Assembly: GCA_024235675.1 (NCBI GenBank)
Contig: JACKLZ010000003.1
Span: 512,909 to 576,908 of the forward strand
Origin: Zoogloeaceae bacterium
GTDB lineage: Bacteria > Pseudomonadota > Gammaproteobacteria > Burkholderiales > Rhodocyclaceae
Direction of reading: 5' to 3'
Length of the DNA: 64,000 nt
The stretch's first letter is position 1. The number at the start of each line of letters is the position of its first letter. The position numbers were made by a program, and so were the translations under genes. This document shows, one piece after another, positions 59,844 to 64,000 of this stretch. Below the pieces are notes generated by a model. That model saw only the letters and a list, made by a program, of their open reading frames with translations. It did no database searches and had not been told where the DNA came from.

Positions 59844-60917
59844 ATGGGAGTGAAACGCGTGATTCTCGTAACAGGCGGCGCCGGCTTTATCGGCGCAAAT
59901 TTTGTGCTCGACTGGCTGGCCGAGAGCGGCGAGCCGGTGGTGAACCTCGACAAGCTCACCTACGCGGGCAACCTCGAAACCCTGAAGTCGCTGCAGGGCG
60001 ATGCGCGCCATGTGTTTGTGCAGGGCGACATCTGCGACCGCGCCCTGGTCGATGCCTTGCTGCATGAGCACCGCCCGCGGGCGATTGTGCACTTTGCGGC
60101 CGAGAGCCATGTCGACCGCTCCATCCATGGCCCGGGCGAGTTCATGCGCACCAATGTGGAGGGCACGTTCACGCTGCTCGAAGCCGCCCGCGCCTACTGG
60201 AGCGACATGGCCGAGCCGGCCAGGTCGGGCTTCCGCTTTTTGCATGTGAGCACCGACGAGGTGTACGGCTCGCTCGCGCCCGACGCGCCGGCCTTTACCG
60301 AAACCCACCCCTATGAGCCCAACAGCCCCTACTCGGCGAGCAAGGCGGCCAGCGACCACCTGGTGCGCGCCTGGCATCACACCTACGGCCTGCCGGTAGT
60401 GACCACCAACTGCTCAAACAACTACGGGCCGTACCAGTTCCCCGAAAAGCTGATCCCGCTGATGATCGTCAATGCCCTGGCCGGCAAGGCGCTGCCCATC
60501 TACGGCGACGGCATGAACGTGCGCGACTGGCTGTATGTGACCGACCACTGCAGCGCGATCCGCACCGTGCTGGCCAATGGCCGCCTGGGCGAGACCTACA
60601 ACGTGGGCGGCTGGAACGAGATGCCCAACATCACCATCGTCAAAACCATCTGCGCCATTCTCGATGAGCTGCGCCCCTCCGAGGCCGGCCCCTACGAGCG
60701 CCTGCTCACCTACGTGACCGACCGCCCCGGCCACGACCGCCGCTACGCGATTGACGCGCGCAAGATCGAGCGCGAGCTGGGCTGGCGGCCGGCCGAGAGC
60801 TTTGGGAGCGGTATTCGCAAGACCGTGCAGTGGTATCTCGACAACCCCACCTGGGTCGCCAACGTGCAAAGCGGCGCCTACCGGGAATGGGTGAGCAAGC
60901 ACTACGCGGTGCGTTAA
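59844..60917 (+). CDS. rfbB: dTDP-glucose 4,6-dehydratase
   Basis: A 357-residue NAD-dependent dehydratase, the second step to dTDP-L-rhamnose. It has TGGAGFIGANFVLDWL, NLDKLTYAGNLETLKSL, the active-site STDEVYGSL (Asp-Glu) and the YSASKAASDHLVRAW Tyr-Lys pair. NCSNNYGPYQFPEKLIPLMI is typical of RfbB. The ATG at 59844 is preferred over a TTG at 59820. A repeat-filled gap of 159 bp separates it from rfbA. Confidence 0.96.
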   Translation: MGVKRVILVTGGAGFIGANFVLDWLAESGEPVVNLDKLTYAGNLETLKSLQGDARHVFVQGDICDRALVDALLHEHRPRAIVHFAAESHVDRSIHGPGEFMRTNVEGTFTLLEAARAYWSDMAEPARSGFRFLHVSTDEVYGSLAPDAPAFTETHPYEPNSPYSASKAASDHLVRAWHHTYGLPVVTTNCSNNYGPYQFPEKLIPLMIVNALAGKALPIYGDGMNVRDWLYVTDHCSAIRTVLANGRLGETYNVGGWNEMPNITIVKTICAILDELRPSEAGPYERLLTYVTDRPGHDRRYAIDARKIERELGWRPAESFGSGIRKTVQWYLDNPTWVANVQSGAYREWVSKHYAVR

Positions 60918-60923
60918 GGCGTT

Positions 60924-61039
60924 GGCCGGATGAATCCGGCCCTACGTTCGAACGACCGAAGCTTTGTAGGGCCGGATTCATCCGGCCAGCACCCGCGTGA
61001 ATGGGGACGCCATTTTCGTAGGACCGGATTCATCCGGCC
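60924..61039. repeat. GTAG-headed repeats with a GGCCGGAT stem
   Basis: Three copies of a different stem share the GTAG head: an inverted unit GGCCGGATGAATCCGGCC followed by CTAC (60924-60945), GTAGGGCCGGATTCATCCGG (60965) and GTAGGACCGGATTCATCCGG (61018). They lie between rfbB and rfbA, within an otherwise compact operon. Confidence 0.8.
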
Positions 61040-61076
61040 GACAACGCACAAAGATATCGAATTGCAGGAGCGAGTC

Positions 61077-61970
61077 ATGAGCACCACACGCGCCCGAAAG
61101 GGCATCATCCTGGCCGGCGGCTCGGGCACCCGGCTGCACCCGGCCACGCTGGCCGTCTCCAAGCAGCTGCTGCCGGTGTACGACAAGCCGATGATCTACT
61201 ACCCGCTGAGCACGCTGATGCTGGCGGGCATTCGCGACATCCTGATCATCTCCACCCCTCAGGACACGCCGCGCTTTGAGCAACTGCTGGGCGACGGTGC
61301 GCGCTGGGGCCTCAACCTGCAATACGCCGTGCAGGCGAGCCCGGACGGGCTGGCGCAGGCCTTCATCATTGGCGCGGACTTTATCGACGGCGGGCCGAGC
61401 GCGCTGGTGCTGGGCGACAACCTGTTTTACGGGCATGACTTTGCCAAGGGCCTGGCCTCGGCCAGCACCAATGCGGCCGGCGCCAGCGTGTTTGCCTACC
61501 CGGTGCTCGATCCGGAGCGCTACGGTGTGGTCGAGTTCGACGCCGACGGCCGCGCCGTGAGCCTGGAAGAAAAGCCCGCCAAACCCAAGAGCCGCTACGC
61601 CGTCACCGGCCTGTATTTTTACGACGAGCGCGTGGTCGACGTGGCCCGCAATCTCAAGCCCAGCCCGCGCGGCGAGCTGGAGATTACCGATGTGAACCGC
61701 CAGTACCTCGACTGGGGCGCGCTCGATGTGCAGGTGATGGGCCGCGGCCACGCCTGGCTGGATACCGGCACGCACGAGAGCCTGCTCGAAGCCGGCATGT
61801 TCATCCAGACGCTGGAGAAGCGGCAGGGCCTCAAAGTGGGTTGCCCCGAGGAGATCGCCTGGCGCAAGGGCTGGATCAGCGGCGAGCAGCTCGCCGAACT
61901 GGCGGCACCGCTGGCCAAGAACGGGTATGGTCAATACCTCAACCGACTGCTGCAGGATCGGGTGTTCTGA
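61077..61970 (+). CDS. rfbA: Glucose-1-phosphate thymidylyltransferase
   Basis: A 297-residue nucleotidyltransferase making dTDP-glucose. The signature GIILAGGSGTRLHPATLAVSKQLLPVYDKPMIYYPLS is intact, as are LGDNLFYGHDF, EEKPAKPKSRYAVTGLYFYD and HAWLDTGTHESLLEA. A GCAGGAGC site precedes the ATG at 61077; an upstream frame runs through the repeats and is rejected. Its stop overlaps rfbC by one base (TGATG). Confidence 0.97.
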   Translation: MSTTRARKGIILAGGSGTRLHPATLAVSKQLLPVYDKPMIYYPLSTLMLAGIRDILIISTPQDTPRFEQLLGDGARWGLNLQYAVQASPDGLAQAFIIGADFIDGGPSALVLGDNLFYGHDFAKGLASASTNAAGASVFAYPVLDPERYGVVEFDADGRAVSLEEKPAKPKSRYAVTGLYFYDERVVDVARNLKPSPRGELEITDVNRQYLDWGALDVQVMGRGHAWLDTGTHESLLEAGMFIQTLEKRQGLKVGCPEEIAWRKGWISGEQLAELAAPLAKNGYGQYLNRLLQDRVF

Positions 61971-62515
61971 TGCAGGTGATCGCGACCGATTTGCCCGAAG
62001 TGATGATCATCGAACCAAAGGTGTTCGGCGATGCGCGCGGCTTCTTTCTCGAGAGCTTCAACGCCAAAGCCTTTGCCGAGGCCACCGGCGTGGACCTGCC
62101 CTTTGTGCAGGACAACCACTCGCGCAGCGCCCAGGGCGTGTTGCGCGGCCTGCACTACCAGATCCAGCAAGCGCAGGGAAAACTCGTGCGTGTGGTGCGT
62201 GGCTCGGTGTTTGACGTGGCCGTCGATGTGCGCCGCAGCTCGCCCAACTTCGGCCGTTGGGTGGGGGTGGAGCTGTCTGAGGGCAACCACCGCCAGCTGT
62301 GGGTGCCGCCGGGCTTTGCACACGGCTTTCTGGTGCTCTCGGCCAGCGCCGACTTCCTCTATAAAACCACCGACTACTACGCGCCCGAGCATGAGCGCTG
62401 TGTGTTGTGGAACGACCCGGCCATCGGCATCGACTGGCCGCTGCCCGGCGAGCCGCTGCTCTCGGGCAAGGACCAGGCCGGCGTGTTGCTCAAGGATGCG
62501 GAGGTGTTTGCATGA
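61970..62515 (+). CDS. rfbC: dTDP-4-dehydrorhamnose 3,5-epimerase
   Basis: A 181-residue cupin epimerase. It has the family blocks IIEPKVFGDARGFFLESFN, FVQDNHSRSAQGVLRGLHYQ (catalytic His in GLHYQ), VVRGSVFDVAVDVRRSSPNFG, and PPGFAHGFLVLS, with YKTTDYYAPEHERCVLWNDP at the C-terminus. It overlaps rfbA by one base and rfbD by four, so the three are translationally coupled. Confidence 0.97.
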   Translation: MQVIATDLPEVMIIEPKVFGDARGFFLESFNAKAFAEATGVDLPFVQDNHSRSAQGVLRGLHYQIQQAQGKLVRVVRGSVFDVAVDVRRSSPNFGRWVGVELSEGNHRQLWVPPGFAHGFLVLSASADFLYKTTDYYAPEHERCVLWNDPAIGIDWPLPGEPLLSGKDQAGVLLKDAEVFA

Positions 62516-63408
62516 GACTGCTTGTGACGGGGGCCACCGGACAGGTTGGCTGGGAGCTGGCGCGCAGCCTGATGCCGCTGGGCGAAGTGGTGGCGCTCGA
62601 CCGCGCCACCTGTGACCTGTCCGACCCGCAAGCGGCCGCCGCCGTGGTGGCCGGCTACGCGCCGGACGTGATCGTCAATGCCGCTGCCTACACGGCGGTC
62701 GATAAAGCCGAGAGCGAACCCGAGTTGGCCCACCGCATCAACGCCGAAGCCGTCGGCGCGCTGGCCGACACCGCGCGCGAGATCGGCGCCTTGCTGGTGC
62801 ACTACTCGACCGACTATGTGTTCGATGGCAGCAAGGCCACCGCCTACACCGAAGCCGACGCCACCGCGCCGCTCAATGTCTACGGGGCCAGCAAGCTCGC
62901 CGGCGAGCAAGCCATTGCCGCCTCCGGCTGCGACTACCTGATCCTGCGCACCACCTGGGTGTATGCCGCGCGCGGGCACAACTTTGTCGCCACCATGCTG
63001 CGCCTGTTCGCCGAGCGCGAGGCCCTGCGCGTGGTGGGCGACCAGCACGGCGCCCCCACCTGGGCGCGCAATATTGCCGATGCCACTGGCGACCTCATCT
63101 GCTGGGCGCAGCGTGCGCTCGATGCCGGCGACCCGGTGCAACGCACCTTCAATCTCAGCGCCGCGGGCGACACCACCTGGCACGGCTTCGCCGAAGAGAT
63201 CCGCCACCTCGCCGCCCATCGCTGGCCGGATCACCCGTGGAAAGTCCGCCAGATCGACCCGATCCCCACCCGCGACTACCCCACCCCCGCCGCCCGGCCG
63301 CACAACTCGCGGCTCGACGGCACGCTGCTCGCAGAAGAAACCCGCGTCGTCATGCCACACTGGCGCGACGCGCTCGTGCGTTGCCTCGAAGACCGGCACG
63401 CACCATGA
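62512..63408 (+). CDS. rfbD: dTDP-4-dehydrorhamnose reductase
   Basis: A 298-residue NAD(P)H-dependent reductase completing dTDP-L-rhamnose. LLVTGATGQVGWELARSL, VIVNAAAYTAVDKAE, HYSTDYVFDGSKATAYTEAD and the YGASKLAGEQAI Tyr-Lys pair are clear. RTTWVYAARGHNFVATMLRL and PARPHNSRLDGTLL-like C-terminal motifs also match. The start at 62512 forms ATGA with rfbC. The rhamnose operon ends here; a 171-bp gap with degenerate REP-like sequence follows. Confidence 0.96.
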   Translation: MRLLVTGATGQVGWELARSLMPLGEVVALDRATCDLSDPQAAAAVVAGYAPDVIVNAAAYTAVDKAESEPELAHRINAEAVGALADTAREIGALLVHYSTDYVFDGSKATAYTEADATAPLNVYGASKLAGEQAIAASGCDYLILRTTWVYAARGHNFVATMLRLFAEREALRVVGDQHGAPTWARNIADATGDLICWAQRALDAGDPVQRTFNLSAAGDTTWHGFAEEIRHLAAHRWPDHPWKVRQIDPIPTRDYPTPAARPHNSRLDGTLLAEETRVVMPHWRDALVRCLEDRHAP

Positions 63409-63579
63409 ACCCCGTGGGGCCGATAAGCGTAGCGCCATCCGCAGTGTCGCTGTGGGGGCAATCGACGCTTATGAAGTCCCTTTGTGCGGGGCTGACAAGT
63501 GCAGTGCATCCGCCGGCATCGCGACAAGGTGGCGCTGCGGCTTATCTGCCCAGCGTCTGTTGAACAACCGGACTTCACC

Positions 63580-63918
63580 ATGAGCGGATTTGAAAACTAT
63601 CAAAGAGACGCCACCGCGCTCGATCGCGAGATGGTGGTGCGCGGCCTGGTGCTCGGCCTCGACTGGGACGACGAAGCGCAAGTGATGACCCTCGCACGCG
63701 AAGCCCTGAGCAGCACGCCCAAACACATCGAAGCCCTGGCACGCGACCCCAACCCACGCCTCAAAGCCAAAGGCGAACTGTTCGCCCTGGGCGTGCTGAT
63801 GCTCAAAACCATGGCCGAAAGCGCCGCCTTCGGCGTGCACTCCCACGGCGGCCACGCCTGGAAAGCCTTCGGCCACGCGCTACTCCAACTCAGCGACATC
63901 GCCCGCGCCGGCAAGTAG
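63580..63918 (+). CDS. Small uncharacterised protein
   Basis: A 112-residue cytoplasmic protein with no signal peptide or membrane helix. It begins MSGFENYQRDATALDREMVVRGLVLGLDWDDEAQV and is predicted to be mostly helical, ending HALLQLSDIARAGK. I do not recognise the family. An in-frame ATG at 63499 would add 27 residues read from repeat sequence; the start at 63580 is therefore preferred. Codon usage is like the host's, and the frame is well conserved in composition, so it is probably real. Confidence 0.6.
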   Translation: MSGFENYQRDATALDREMVVRGLVLGLDWDDEAQVMTLAREALSSTPKHIEALARDPNPRLKAKGELFALGVLMLKTMAESAAFGVHSHGGHAWKAFGHALLQLSDIARAGK

Positions 63919-63933
63919 CACGTACCCAGGCTC

Positions 63934-63960
63934 TGGTGGGTGGCAAGCCACCCACCCTAC
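63934..63960. repeat. GTAG-headed palindromic repeat at the window end
   Basis: GGTGGGTGGCAAGCCACCCA followed by CCCTAC is an inverted member of the main repeat family (the GTAG head is on the minus strand). The next 40 bases (CCGCCCCGGCGACAGAGCCC) match the flank of IS copy 2 near 31768, so a composite repeat unit is shared. Confidence 0.75.
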
Positions 63961-64000
63961 GAGACCGGCACCGCCCCGGCGACAGAGCCCGCCGCCCCGC

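Overview
The window is high-GC chromosomal DNA of a betaproteobacterium, most likely a Rhodocyclales/Zoogloeaceae-type organism (Azoarcus, Thauera or Zoogloea relatives). This is inferred from gene content: an EpsB/L/D/E/F/G exopolysaccharide locus with a type-B exosortase, PEP-CTERM proteins, UbiC/UbiA/UbiD ubiquinone genes, FliW and ArgO/ArgP. No rRNA, tRNA or CRISPR array was seen. All coordinates come from reading the sequence; no database search was run.

Layout. 1-2.5 kb: end of an enoyl-CoA hydratase, divergent argO/argP, and a small secreted protein. 2.6-11.5 kb: a DUF3750 protein, then a translationally coupled run of XRE regulator, amidohydrolase, LplT-like MFS/PlsC fusion, DUF2339 and DUF3999. 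11.6-17.6 kb: two Cys/Met-metabolism PLP enzymes around a DUF218 protein, then DUF2802, SPOR, FliW, TPR and RidA. 17.6-24.6 kb: recG, ubiC-ubiA, a PEP-CTERM metalloprotease, ubiD and a DUF4870 protein. 24.8-26.1 kb: a hydroxyacid-oxoacid transhydrogenase. 26.1-33.5 kb: an array of GTAG-headed palindromic repeats (REP-like) and three IS1111/IS110-type elements, two of which bracket dacB. 33.5-57.0 kb: the EPS locus. 57.1-64 kb: a beta-CASP hydrolase, more REPs, a ParDE-type toxin-antitoxin pair, dTDP-rhamnose genes and a small unknown gene.

How the EPS genes fit together. A phosphoglycosyltransferase starts the lipid-linked repeat unit. Gmd and Fcl supply GDP-fucose, and RfbBACD supply dTDP-rhamnose. 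Five glycosyltransferases extend the unit, a Wzx-like protein flips it and a Wzy-like protein polymerises it. EpsF/EpsG set chain length, and EpsE, EpsD and EpsL export and assemble the polymer. XrtB and EpsI process PEP-CTERM proteins, of which two are in the window; one has a good sigma-54 promoter. From about 46.6 to 55.9 kb the DNA is visibly more AT-rich, as expected for exchanged glycan-specific genes.

The most interesting signal is in the IS elements. All three copies are inserted at the same point, GTA|GGGTGGGTGGC, inside the dispersed REP-like repeat, and a near-identical unoccupied site lies in the same array. Each copy has about 330 bp of noncoding DNA after the transposase. This folds into an internal loop whose 5' side is complementary to the right half of the target and whose 3' side carries GTAG, as in the left half. 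A second stem-loop pairs in the same way with the joined element ends. This looks like a bridge/seek guide RNA aimed at REP heads, and the target guide differs between copies.
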